A stretch of 64,000 nt of DNA from CAIWHR01 sp963734085 (GTDB lineage: Bacteria; Pseudomonadota; Gammaproteobacteria; Burkholderiales; Casimicrobiaceae): contig CAVTFT010000010.1 of the NCBI GenBank assembly GCA_963734085.1, positions 62,001 to 126,000 on the forward strand. The letters run 5' to 3'. This document shows, one piece after another, positions 8,058 through 15,763 of this stretch. The position numbers were made by a program, and so were the translations under genes. The notes under the pieces are model-generated. The model saw only the letters and a program-made list of their open reading frames with translations, did no database searches and had not been told where the DNA came from. The first letter of the stretch is position 1. Each line of letters begins with the position of its first letter.

Positions 8058-9260
8058 ATGACTCGAACGAATCGCTGGGCTCGCATCGCCATCCTCGCGC
8101 TGGCCGCGACGGGAGTTACCGCCGCGGCCGCGCAGCCGATCAAGCTGGGCGAGCTCAACAGCTACAAGACATTTCCGGCCTTTCTCGAGCCGTACAAGAA
8201 GGGAATGGAGCTCGCGCTGGAGGAAGTCAACGCCGCCGGCGGCGTGCTCGGGCGCCCGCTAGAAATCGTCTCGCGCGACGACAACGGCAATCCGGGCGAC
8301 GCCGTGCGCGTCGCCGAAGAGCTGCTGTCGCGCGAAAAGGCCGTGCTGCTGATGGGCACATTCGCCTCCAACGTGGGCCTCGCCGTTGCCGATCTCGCCA
8401 AGCAGCGCAGGGTCCTGTTCCTCGCCGCCGAACCGCTGACCGACAAGATCGTCTGGGAGAGCGGCAACCGCTACACGTTCCGCCTGCGGGCTTCGACCTA
8501 CATGCAGACGGCGATGCTGGTCCCCGAAGCCGCGAAGCTCGGCAAGAAGCGCTGGGCGATCGTCTATCCCAATTACGAGTACGGCCAATCGGCGACCGCC
8601 GCGTTCAAGAAGCAGATGATCGCGTTGCAGCCGGGCGGCATCGAGTTCGTCGAGCAGGCGGTGCCGCTCGGCAAGATCGACGCCGGACCCGTCGTGCAGG
8701 CGTTGCTCGATGCCAAGCCGGACGCAATCTTTTCATCGCTGTTCGCCGCCGACCTCGCCCGCTTCGTCCGCGAAGGCGAGCTGCGCGGCTTGTTCGAGGG
8801 CCGTCCCGTGTTCAACCTGCTGGGCGGCGAGCCCGAATATCTCGATCCGCTGAAGGATGAAGCGCCCGTCGGCTGGTGGGTAACGGGTTACCCGTGGTAC
8901 GCGATCGACACACCCGAGCACAAGCGCTTCCGCGACGCCTACCGAAAGAAGTTCAACGACTATCCGCGGCTGGGCTCCGTCGTCGGCTACAGCACGATCA
9001 AGGCCGCCGCTGCTGCGATCCGCAGGGCCGGCTCGACCGACACCGAGAAGCTGATCGCCGCGATGAACGGCCTCACCTTCGAATCGCCGTTCGGCAAGGT
9101 GACATTCCGCGCGCTCGACCACCAGTCGACGATGGGCGCGTACGTCGGACGCACAGCAGTCAAGGACGGCAAGGGTGTGATGGTCGACTGGCACTATGCC
9201 GACGGCAAGGACTACCTGCCAAGCGACGATGCGGTGAAGCGGATACGGCCGACGGAGTAG
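8058..9260 (+). CDS. Branched-chain-amino-acid-type ABC transporter substrate-binding protein
   Basis: 400 residues. Start at MTRTNRW, which gives a normal Tat/Sec-like basic N-region, a hydrophobic core (IAILALAATGVTAAAA) and probable cleavage near AAAAQP. The mature part begins IKLGELNSYKTFPAFLEPYK and carries Leu/Ile/Val-binding-protein family features: NAAGGVLGRPLEIVSRDD and the later YGQSATAAFKKQM region. It is a type I periplasmic binding protein of the LivJ/AmiC/UrtA superfamily. It is followed after 126 bases by a fused LivH-LivM permease and LivG, so it is the receptor of that importer. The ligand cannot be told from sequence; amides, short peptides, urea or aromatic acids are as likely as leucine. 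Confidence 0.9.
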   Translation: MTRTNRWARIAILALAATGVTAAAAQPIKLGELNSYKTFPAFLEPYKKGMELALEEVNAAGGVLGRPLEIVSRDDNGNPGDAVRVAEELLSREKAVLLMGTFASNVGLAVADLAKQRRVLFLAAEPLTDKIVWESGNRYTFRLRASTYMQTAMLVPEAAKLGKKRWAIVYPNYEYGQSATAAFKKQMIALQPGGIEFVEQAVPLGKIDAGPVVQALLDAKPDAIFSSLFAADLARFVREGELRGLFEGRPVFNLLGGEPEYLDPLKDEAPVGWWVTGYPWYAIDTPEHKRFRDAYRKKFNDYPRLGSVVGYSTIKAAAAAIRRAGSTDTEKLIAAMNGLTFESPFGKVTFRALDHQSTMGAYVGRTAVKDGKGVMVDWHYADGKDYLPSDDAVKRIRPTE

Positions 9261-9316
9261 CGGACAGGTCGTCCCCCGGGGGATTCGAGATTCGCGGGTG
9301 GTCTCGTCTCCAAACC

Positions 9317-9324
9317 GCTAGAAT
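9317..9324 (+). promoter_or_regulatory. Candidate -10 element GCTAGAAT before livHM
   Basis: TAGAAT at 9319-9324 lies about 60 bases before the GTG start. The same octamer precedes three other genes on the coding strand (15675, 22804, 48520 minus). No convincing -35 hexamer is visible, so the call rests on recurrence only. Confidence 0.35.
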
Positions 9325-9366
9325 CGCGGACATCTGCCGGGGCTCGTCCCGCGCATCGGCGCCGCC

Positions 9367-9400
9367 CGCGTGTCCCTCGCCTCCGCGTGTCCCTCGCCTC
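9367..9400 (+). repeat. Perfect 17-bp tandem duplication at the livHM start codon
   Basis: CGCGTGTCCCTCGCCTC occurs twice head to tail (9367-9383 and 9384-9400). Each copy contains a GTG, but 17 is not a multiple of three, so only the GTG of the second copy (9387) is in frame with the permease. Confidence 0.85.
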
Positions 9401-11267
9401 CCTCTTCGCCCAACTGCTGAACGGCCTCGCCGGCGCGTCGTCGCTGTTCCTCGTCGCCGCGGGCCTGACGCTGATCTTCGGCGTCACGCGCGTCGTGAAT
9501 TTCGCGCACGGCTCGCTTTTCATGCTCGGCGCCTACGTTGCCTACACGCTGGTCGGCGCGTTCGGCCGCGGCCCGTTCGGATTCTGGGGCGGTGTCGTGC
9601 TCGCGGCGCTGATCATCGCCGCGATCGGCGCGCTGATCGAAGCGTTGCTGCTGAAGCGCATCTATACGGCTCCCGAGCTCCTCCAGCTTGCCGCGACCTT
9701 CGGCGTCGTGCTGATCGTCCGCGATGCCGCGCTCGCCATCTGGGGGCCGGAGGACCTGCTCGGGCCGCGCGCTCCGGGCTTCGCCGGCGCAATCGATGTG
9801 CTCGGCCGCGCGGTGCCGACCTATGACCTGCTGCTGCTCGCGATCGGCCCCCTGGTGCTCCTCCTCCTGTGGTGGCTCGTCAACCGCACGCATTTCGGTG
9901 TCGTCGTCCGCGCGGCGACCGAGAACCGGGTCCTCGTGGGCGCGCTCGGCATCGACGAAGGACGGCTCTTCACGATGGTGTTCGCACTGGGCGCGTTCCT
10001 CGCGGGGCTCGCCGGCGCGCTGCAGCTGCCGCTCGAACCCGCCAATCTCGGCATGGACCTGGCCGTCATCGCTGAGGCGTTCGTCGTCACGGTCGTCGGA
10101 GGTCTGGGTTCGATTCCCGGCGCGTTTGTCGCCGCGCTCATCATCGGGCTCGCGCGCGCGTTGTGCGTCACGCTCGGCACCGTCGACGTCGGTGGCGTTG
10201 CGATCGCCTTCCCGAAGCTGACGCTCGTCGCCGAATTCGTCGTGATGGCCGTCGTGCTGGCGGTGAAGCCGTATGGGCTGCTCGGCACACCGGCGTCGAC
10301 GCCACCTACGACGCCGATTGCCGAATTTCGCGCGCTCGTGATTCCGCCGGGCCGCCGAGCGGCGGTGACCGCGCTGGCGGCGCTCGCGCTCGCCGCGCTG
10401 CTGCCGTTCACCGGCGATGAGTACCGACTGGTGCTCGCCACGGACATTCTCGTCCTCGCACTGTTCGCGTCGAGCCTGCAGTTCCTGATGGGCACCGGTG
10501 GCATGGCGTCGTTCGGTCATGCCGCGTACTTCGGGCTCGGCGCTTACGCGGCGGCGCTCGGTGCGCGCCATGGCTGGCCGATGGAACTTGCGCTCGTCGC
10601 CGCGCCGTTGGTCGCGCTGGCCGGCGCCCTCGTCTTCGGCTGGTTCTGCGTGCGGCTCTCCGGCGTCTATCTCGCGATGCTGACGCTTGCGTTCGCGCAG
10701 ATCGTCTGGTCGGTGGCGTGGCAATGGGACAGCGTCACCGGTGGATCGAACGGCGTTATCGGCGTCTGGCCGGCAGCGTGGCTCGCGGACAAGCGTGCGT
10801 ATTTCTGGTTCGTGCTGATCGTGACGAGCGCGGCGCTGGCCACGATCGCCTGGATCGCCCATGCGCCTTTGGGCTACTCCCTGCGCGCGGGCCGCGACTC
10901 GGCTCTGCGCGCCGAAGCGATCGGCATCGACGTTCGCACGACGCGGTGGACTGCGTTCGCGCTGGCAGGCACCTTCGCGGGCCTGGCCGGTGGACTCTAC
11001 GCGTTCTCCAAGGGCAGCATCTCGCCGGAGACGCTGGCGATTCCACGTTCGGTCGATGCCCTGGTGATCGTGCTGCTGGGCGGCCTCAATGCGCTGGCGG
11101 GACCGTTGCTCGGTGCCGCCGCCTTCGCGTGGCTCTCCGACACGCTGTCGCGCGTGACCGACTATTGGCGTGCGAGTCTCGGCGTCACGATCCTGTTGAT
11201 CGTTCTCGTGTTCCCGCTCGGCATCGGCGGCGCCTTGCAGCGAATGCTCGGATGGACCAGGCGATGA
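9387..11267 (+). CDS. livHM: Fused LivH-LivM branched-chain-amino-acid-type permease
   Basis: 626 residues from GTG 9387; no in-frame ATG lies upstream. Residues 1-295 are a LivH permease (LTLIFGVTRVVNFAHGSLFM; later ENRVLVGALGIDEGRLFTM and VVGGLGSIPGAFVAALIIG). After a Pro/Thr linker (about 298-325) residues 330-626 are a LivM permease (GTGGMASFGHAAYFGLGAYA; RLSGVYLAMLTLAFAQIVW; ALRAEAIGIDVRTTRWTAFA). Each half is about the usual single-subunit length, so this is a true fusion in one unbroken frame. It would form both membrane subunits of the importer with the upstream binding protein and the downstream LivG ATPase. The stop overlaps the livG start (ATGA), indicating translational coupling. 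No strong Shine-Dalgarno precedes the GTG, and the start lies in the 17-bp tandem repeat. Confidence 0.93.
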   Translation: MSLASLFAQLLNGLAGASSLFLVAAGLTLIFGVTRVVNFAHGSLFMLGAYVAYTLVGAFGRGPFGFWGGVVLAALIIAAIGALIEALLLKRIYTAPELLQLAATFGVVLIVRDAALAIWGPEDLLGPRAPGFAGAIDVLGRAVPTYDLLLLAIGPLVLLLLWWLVNRTHFGVVVRAATENRVLVGALGIDEGRLFTMVFALGAFLAGLAGALQLPLEPANLGMDLAVIAEAFVVTVVGGLGSIPGAFVAALIIGLARALCVTLGTVDVGGVAIAFPKLTLVAEFVVMAVVLAVKPYGLLGTPASTPPTTPIAEFRALVIPPGRRAAVTALAALALAALLPFTGDEYRLVLATDILVLALFASSLQFLMGTGGMASFGHAAYFGLGAYAAALGARHGWPMELALVAAPLVALAGALVFGWFCVRLSGVYLAMLTLAFAQIVWSVAWQWDSVTGGSNGVIGVWPAAWLADKRAYFWFVLIVTSAALATIAWIAHAPLGYSLRAGRDSALRAEAIGIDVRTTRWTAFALAGTFAGLAGGLYAFSKGSISPETLAIPRSVDALVIVLLGGLNALAGPLLGAAAFAWLSDTLSRVTDYWRASLGVTILLIVLVFPLGIGGALQRMLGWTRR

Positions 11268-12019
11268 ACACGGCAGTGCTCCGCGTCGAGGCGCTCGCGA
11301 AGGCATTCGACGGCGTCAAGGCGGTTGCCAGCGTTTCGTTCACGGTGGCGCCAGGTGAGCTCGTCGCGCTGATCGGGCCGAACGGCGCCGGCAAGACGAC
11401 GTGCTTCAACCTCGTCAACGGCCAGCTCGCCCCCGATGAAGGAGCGGTGACGCTCGGCGGCGAGCGCATCGACGGGCTGCCGCCGCGTGCGATCGCGCGC
11501 AAAGGCGTCGGTCGGACGTTCCAGGTCGCGGCGACGTTCGCGTCGATGACCGTGCGTGAAAACGTCCAGCTCGCGCTCGTCGCGCACGCGAATGGGGGGG
11601 CGAGCGTCGCGACGCGCGCGTGCGATCGATTCGGCGGCGAAGCCGATGCGCTGCTCGAGCGGGTCCGCATGTCGCGTTTCGCCGATCACGGCTGTGCGAC
11701 GCTCGCCTATGGCGACGCGAAGCGCATCGAGCTCGCGCTGGCGCTCGCCGGACGCCCCCGGCTCCTGCTGATGGACGAGCCGACCGCCGGGATGTCGGGG
11801 AACTCGCGCAATCGGCTGATGCAGGTCGCGGCCGGCATGGCGCGCGAGGAGCACATTGCGGTGCTCTTCACCGAGCACGACATGGACGTCGTGTTCGGCC
11901 ACGCCGATCGCGTCATCGTCCTCGATCGCGGGAAGATCATTGCGGAAGGGACGCCCGCGGCGGTTCGTGCCGATGCGCGCGTGCGCGCCGTCTATCTAGG
12001 CGAGGACGACGCCGCGTAA
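11264..12019 (+). CDS. livG: ABC transporter ATP-binding protein LivG
   Basis: 251 residues; the ATG at 11264 overlaps the livHM stop by four bases. Walker A is GPNGAGKTT (38-46), the signature is LAYGDAKRIELALALAG, a LivG-type variant of LSGGQ, and Walker B with the catalytic Glu is LLLMDEPTAGM. The H-loop His lies in FTEHDMDVVF. LivG-specific features include GVGRTFQ after the Walker A region. It should power the LivHM permease in the inner membrane. The usual second ATPase LivF is absent: the next gene, metC, is convergent and only 12 bases away. Either LivG homodimerises here or LivF comes from another locus. Confidence 0.93.
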   Translation: MNTAVLRVEALAKAFDGVKAVASVSFTVAPGELVALIGPNGAGKTTCFNLVNGQLAPDEGAVTLGGERIDGLPPRAIARKGVGRTFQVAATFASMTVRENVQLALVAHANGGASVATRACDRFGGEADALLERVRMSRFADHGCATLAYGDAKRIELALALAGRPRLLLMDEPTAGMSGNSRNRLMQVAAGMAREEHIAVLFTEHDMDVVFGHADRVIVLDRGKIIAEGTPAAVRADARVRAVYLGEDDAA

Positions 12020-12031
12020 ACGCGCGCGCCC

Positions 12032-13210
12032 TCAGGCGCCGAGTCGCGCCAAGCCGTCGGCGAGATCAGCGATCAGGTCCTCGGGATCTTCGAGACCGAT
12101 GTGCAGGCGCAGGCACGGACCGCCGGCGTTCCATCGGGTCGCCGTCCGCGTGCGTTCCGGATATGTGGGGATGATAAGACTTTCGAAGCCGCCCCAGCTC
12201 CAGCCCATGGCGAACAGCCGCATGCCGTCGAGCATCGCGTCGATCCGCGCTTTCGCGACCGGATTGAGCACGATCCCGAACAGTCCTGATGCACCGGTGA
12301 AATCGCGCTGCCACAACGCATGGCCACGCGACCCCGGAAGCGCCGGATAGATCACCTCCTTCACCTCGGGACGGGCGCGCAGCCATTGCGCAATTGCGAG
12401 CGCGCCCGCCTGATGCCGGGCAAGGCGCGTGGGCAGCGTGCGCAGCCCGCGCAATGCAAGGAAGCAATCGTCGGGTGATGCCGTCACGCCGATGTCGGTC
12501 CACAGCCGGTGGATTCGGGCGTGCGTCGCCTCGTTGGCGATGATGAGTCCCAGCAAGACGTCTGAATGGCCGCCGATGTACTTGGTCGCGGCGTGGACCG
12601 CGACGTCGACGCCGTGAGCGAACGAGCGGAAGAAGAACGGCGTCGCCCACGAATTGTCGGCGATGACGAGCGCGCCGTGCCGGTGCGCGACTTCGGCGAG
12701 CGCGGGGATATCCTGCACGTCGAAGGTGAGCGAGCCGGGCGACTCGACGAAGACGATACGCGTATTCGGGCGAAAGGCCTGCTCGATCGCGGCGCCGGCA
12801 AGCGGATCGTAGTAGCTCACGTCGACGCCGATCCGCGTCAGGTGATGGTCGCAAAAGCGCCGCGTCGGGCCGTAAACGGAGTCGGTGACGAGCACGTGGT
12901 CGCCGGCACCGGCGAGTGCGAGCAGCGGCAGCGTCGTCGCCGTCAACCCCGACGGTACCGCGAATGCGCCGAAACCGCCCTCGATCGCCGTCACTGCGTC
13001 CTGCAGGTCGGTGACGGTCGGCAACCCGTGGAGCCCGTAGGAGATGCCGTCGTACTCGCCGCGCACCGCCTGCTCGAGCTCGGCAACGGTCGGGAACAGC
13101 ATCGTCGTCGCGCGGAACACCGGTGTGTTGACGGCGCCCAGGAATCGCCGCGGCTCGCGTCCGAGATGCCCCGCGAGCGTCGACGGCTTGAGCTTGCGGT
13201 CGTCGCTCAT
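12032..13210 (-). CDS. metC: Cystathionine beta-lyase (PLP-dependent)
   Basis: 392 residues, Cys/Met metabolism PLP enzyme family (fold type I). PLP Lys210 is in the motif HAATKYIGGHSD, and the PLP-ring Asp185 is in VIADNSWATP. YGLHGLPT and the C-terminal SWGGFESLI are typical of MetC-type lyases. It would cleave cystathionine to homocysteine, pyruvate and ammonia in methionine biosynthesis; a cysteine desulfhydrase side activity is common in the family. A GGGG stretch lies about 8 bases before the ATG. It is downstream of gntK on the same strand, separated by a 100-base hairpin-rich spacer, and convergent with livG. Confidence 0.9.
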   Translation of the reverse strand: MSDDRKLKPSTLAGHLGREPRRFLGAVNTPVFRATTMLFPTVAELEQAVRGEYDGISYGLHGLPTVTDLQDAVTAIEGGFGAFAVPSGLTATTLPLLALAGAGDHVLVTDSVYGPTRRFCDHHLTRIGVDVSYYDPLAGAAIEQAFRPNTRIVFVESPGSLTFDVQDIPALAEVAHRHGALVIADNSWATPFFFRSFAHGVDVAVHAATKYIGGHSDVLLGLIIANEATHARIHRLWTDIGVTASPDDCFLALRGLRTLPTRLARHQAGALAIAQWLRARPEVKEVIYPALPGSRGHALWQRDFTGASGLFGIVLNPVAKARIDAMLDGMRLFAMGWSWGGFESLIIPTYPERTRTATRWNAGGPCLRLHIGLEDPEDLIADLADGLARLGA

Positions 13211-13310
13211 GAATGAGCCCCCACGCTCGCGGCCTCATTGGCCAACTCGGCCGCTGCGCTGCCCCCCGAGGCAGACCGCAGTTGCGCGGTCTTGGGCAGC
13301 CCGGCGGCGC
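13211..13310. repeat. Hairpin-rich intergenic element between gntK and metC
   Basis: The 100-base spacer contains three consecutive inverted repeats: GCGGCC/GGCCGC (13229-13254), CTGCC/GGCAG (13259-13274) and GACCGC/GCGGTC (13274-13291). It ends in CCCGGCGGCGC at the gntK stop. The texture recalls dispersed intergenic elements of Burkholderiales, but no second copy is present in this window. Confidence 0.35.
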
Positions 13311-13820
13311 TCATGCCTTCGAAACCTCCGACCCGAGCTGCGAACGGATCTGCGCGATCTTTTCGGGTATCGGTGTCGCGACGTCGACGACGACCGCGTT
13401 CTTCGGTTCCTCGAGGGTCGCGAACTGGCTCGCGAGCAGCGTCGCCGGCATGTAGCGATGCGTGCGCTGCGTAACGCGCGGGGCGATCGCCGCGTAATCG
13501 CCCTTGAGGTAGACAAAGCGGAAATCGCCCGGCGATCGCGCGTGCGCAGCGATCCGGTCGCGATACGTCTGCTTCAATGCCGAGCATGCGAGCACCGCAT
13601 CGCCGCCGCGCGCGACGATCGCGCCCATTTCATCCGCCAGCCGGTCGAGCCAGGGCCAGCGGTCGGCGTCGGTGAGCGGCGTCCCCGCCGCCATCTTGGC
13701 GACGTTCGCCTCGGGATGGAAATCGTCGCCGTCGAAGAACGGCCAGCCGAGATCGGCGGCCAGCGCCTTGCCGACCTTCGTCTTGCCGGAGCCCGAGACG
13801 CCCATCATCACGACGATCAT
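13311..13820 (-). CDS. gntK: Gluconokinase (GntK/IdnK family)
   Basis: 169 residues. The P-loop GVSGSGKT (7-14) is followed by FDGDDFHPEANVAKM and GTPLTDADRWPWL, the gluconate-binding signatures of GntK. ACSALKQTYRD and the LKGDYAAIAPRVTQRTHRYM segment match the lid region. It phosphorylates D-gluconate to 6-phosphogluconate with ATP. Its ATG overlaps the stop of the upstream 6-phosphogluconate-dehydrogenase-like gene (ATGA), so the two are translationally coupled. Length is normal for the family. No gluconate transporter is seen nearby. Confidence 0.93.
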   Translation of the reverse strand: MIVVMMGVSGSGKTKVGKALAADLGWPFFDGDDFHPEANVAKMAAGTPLTDADRWPWLDRLADEMGAIVARGGDAVLACSALKQTYRDRIAAHARSPGDFRFVYLKGDYAAIAPRVTQRTHRYMPATLLASQFATLEEPKNAVVVDVATPIPEKIAQIRSQLGSEVSKA

Positions 13821-14725
13821 CTCGTCCTCGCCGGTCCTTGCGCCGGCTCCCCGCCGATGTCCCTGCGCATCATCGCGAGCAGCCGGTCGGCGTAATCGGA
13901 TTTGTTCTGGCTCGCGAAGCGCATCATCAGCGCGAGCGCCATCACCGGCGCGGGCACGCCCTGCTCCACCGCCTCCAGCGCCGCCCAGCGGACGTCGCCC
14001 GAATCGGCGACGACCGGCGCAACCTGCGCCAAGTCCGCATCGCTGGCGAGGAAATCGGCGATGCCGTCGAGGAGCCACGAGCTCACCACACTCCCCTGCC
14101 GCCACGCTTGCGTCATCGCCGCGACGTCGATCGCGAGCGCTTCGTTGCCCTTGAGGAGCGCGATCCCTTCCGCGTACGCCTGCATCATGCCGTACTCGAT
14201 GCCGTTGTGGATCATCCGCGCGAAATGGCCCGCGCCGCAGGGTCCGCAGTGCAGCCAGCCTTTGGGGCCGGACGCGACCAGCGCGGCGCCGGGTTCGACC
14301 AGCCGCATTGCCTCGGCATCGCCGCCGAAGGTAAACGCGCACGCGGTGCCTACGCTGCCCGCCACGCCGCAGTCGACGAAGTGGATGCCGGCACTCGCGA
14401 GGGCGGCGCCCCGCCGCTGCGAATCGCGGTAATGCGCGTTGCCGGCGTCGACGATCACGTCGCCGCGCGCGAGCTCCGGCCAGAGGTCCTCGACGGCGAG
14501 CTCGGTGACGCGCCCGGCAGGAAGTGCGAGCCACACGACGCGCGGCGGCGATAAACGCTTGGCCAGCTCGACGATCGAGCCGGCGGAATCGAGGACGCTG
14601 TGGCCGGCGAGCGCTTCCGCCGTCGCAGGGCTCGCGTCGAAGCCGACGACGCGGGCGCCGCCGCCAGTGAAGCGCCGCGCGATGGCAGCGCCCATCCGGC
14701 CGAGTCCGATTAGTCCGATCTGCAT
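13817..14725 (-). CDS. gnd: 6-phosphogluconate dehydrogenase-like protein (short YqeC/Gnd type) with altered active site
   Basis: 302 residues from MQIGLIGLGRMG, the NAD(P)-binding Rossmann start, with GGTGG upstream. The length and the segment HNGIEYGMMQAYAEG assign it to the short decarboxylating 6PGDH type. Two catalytic features differ from the family: the general-base Lys, normally in a (V)KM(V)HNGIEYG context, is Arg170 here (ARMIHNGIEYG), and the substrate-binding SGG element is AGS (122-124 region, VAGSVGTA). The protein may therefore be inactive or act on another substrate. It forms a two-gene unit with gntK, which argues for a role with gluconate or 6-phosphogluconate. A DMT-transporter gene ends 31 bases upstream. 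Confidence 0.75.
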   Translation of the reverse strand: MQIGLIGLGRMGAAIARRFTGGGARVVGFDASPATAEALAGHSVLDSAGSIVELAKRLSPPRVVWLALPAGRVTELAVEDLWPELARGDVIVDAGNAHYRDSQRRGAALASAGIHFVDCGVAGSVGTACAFTFGGDAEAMRLVEPGAALVASGPKGWLHCGPCGAGHFARMIHNGIEYGMMQAYAEGIALLKGNEALAIDVAAMTQAWRQGSVVSSWLLDGIADFLASDADLAQVAPVVADSGDVRWAALEAVEQGVPAPVMALALMMRFASQNKSDYADRLLAMMRRDIGGEPAQGPARTR

Positions 14726-14756
14726 GGGATGTCCACCCGGAACGAGAGCCGTGATG

Positions 14757-15605
14757 CTACCGCATCGGATAGCGTGTGGCGACGATCGCGGCACCGACGA
14801 TCAACGCACCGCCGACGATGGTCCGCATGCCGGGCACCTCGCCCTGCAGGACGAGCGCGAGAACGATTCCGTAGACCGGCTCGAGCGCGGCAACAACGCT
14901 CGCCGTGTGCGCGCTGACGCGGCGCAGCGAGGCGATGAACAGCGTGTGCGCGAGCGCCGTGCACACGAGTCCCAGCACGATCAGGAGCCCGATTTCGCGT
15001 CCGCCGATGTCGCCCAGCGCCCATGGGCTCGCCCACGCGAAGGGGAGCAGGCATAACGCGGCGCACAAGTTCTGCCAGAACGCGATGTCGGTTGCCTTGC
15101 GGGTGGCCACATAGCGTCGATTGAGCACCGTTAGCAGCGCGAACGCGAAGGCGGAAACGCACCCCCACGCGAGCCCCTGGACGGTACGGTTGGCGAGCGA
15201 AAATTCGGGCACGATGGCGACGAGCCCGATGATGACGAGAAGCGCCGTCGTAACCTTCCGCGGCGTCCACCGTCGCCGCAGCAGCAACTGCTCCAGAACG
15301 AGCACGAACAGCGGAAAGCTCGCGTAGCCGAGAAGCCCGATCGCGACGCTCGCGACCTGGATCGCAGCAAAGAAGCTCACCCAGTGCAGCGCCAGGACTG
15401 CGCCGTTGGTAACGAGGCGCAGCTCGAACGGTGGCCGCACCTGCCCGACACGCAATTGCAGGATGCCCAGCGCCGCGGCAGCCACCGCGGTGCGCCCAAG
15501 TACGATCGCGACGGGCGAGAGATCGAGCCACTTGCCGAAGAGTCCCGCGAAGCCGAACAGCAGCACAGCACCGTGCAGCGCGGCAAGGGCAGCGGTCCCG
15601 GTCAT
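14757..15605 (-). CDS. EamA/DMT-family transporter
   Basis: 282 residues from MTGTAALAALHG, chosen because GGAG lies about 9 bases upstream and because the first membrane helix starts directly after it; the open frame extends further upstream without hydrophobic character. Ten predicted membrane segments form two EamA repeats: first repeat about 5-135, second about 150-280 (VCTALAHTLFIASLRRVSA, ASVVAALEPVYGIVLALVLQGE). It is an inner-membrane exporter-type protein of the RhtA/YdcZ-like drug/metabolite superfamily. Substrate unknown. It is divergent from the gamma-glutamylation operon, 158 bases away, and may belong with either side. Confidence 0.85.
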   Translation of the reverse strand: MTGTAALAALHGAVLLFGFAGLFGKWLDLSPVAIVLGRTAVAAAALGILQLRVGQVRPPFELRLVTNGAVLALHWVSFFAAIQVASVAIGLLGYASFPLFVLVLEQLLLRRRWTPRKVTTALLVIIGLVAIVPEFSLANRTVQGLAWGCVSAFAFALLTVLNRRYVATRKATDIAFWQNLCAALCLLPFAWASPWALGDIGGREIGLLIVLGLVCTALAHTLFIASLRRVSAHTASVVAALEPVYGIVLALVLQGEVPGMRTIVGGALIVGAAIVATRYPMR

Positions 15606-15674
15606 GCCCCCAGGCTCCGTGGATGCTTTCATCGTCCGCGATTGTGCCATCGCGTCGGGCAGCCCCCACCCTGC

Positions 15675-15682
15675 GCTAGAAT
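15675..15682 (+). promoter_or_regulatory. Candidate -10 element GCTAGAAT before the gamma-glutamylation operon
   Basis: TAGAAT at 15677-15682 lies about 80 bases before the ATG of the glutamine-synthetase-like gene. It matches the element at 9317. No clear -35 hexamer was found. Confidence 0.35.
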
Positions 15683-15763
15683 GCGTGCTGGCATCGCGTG
15701 CGGCACTCGCGCGACGCACGATAAGCCGAGCCTGCACGAGGCCGCATCCCGCGGAGAAGCCCA

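Noticed and set aside
9318..11306. Minus-strand open frame of 662 codons opposite livHM
   Set aside because: Highly charged low-complexity translation antisense to a clear membrane protein.
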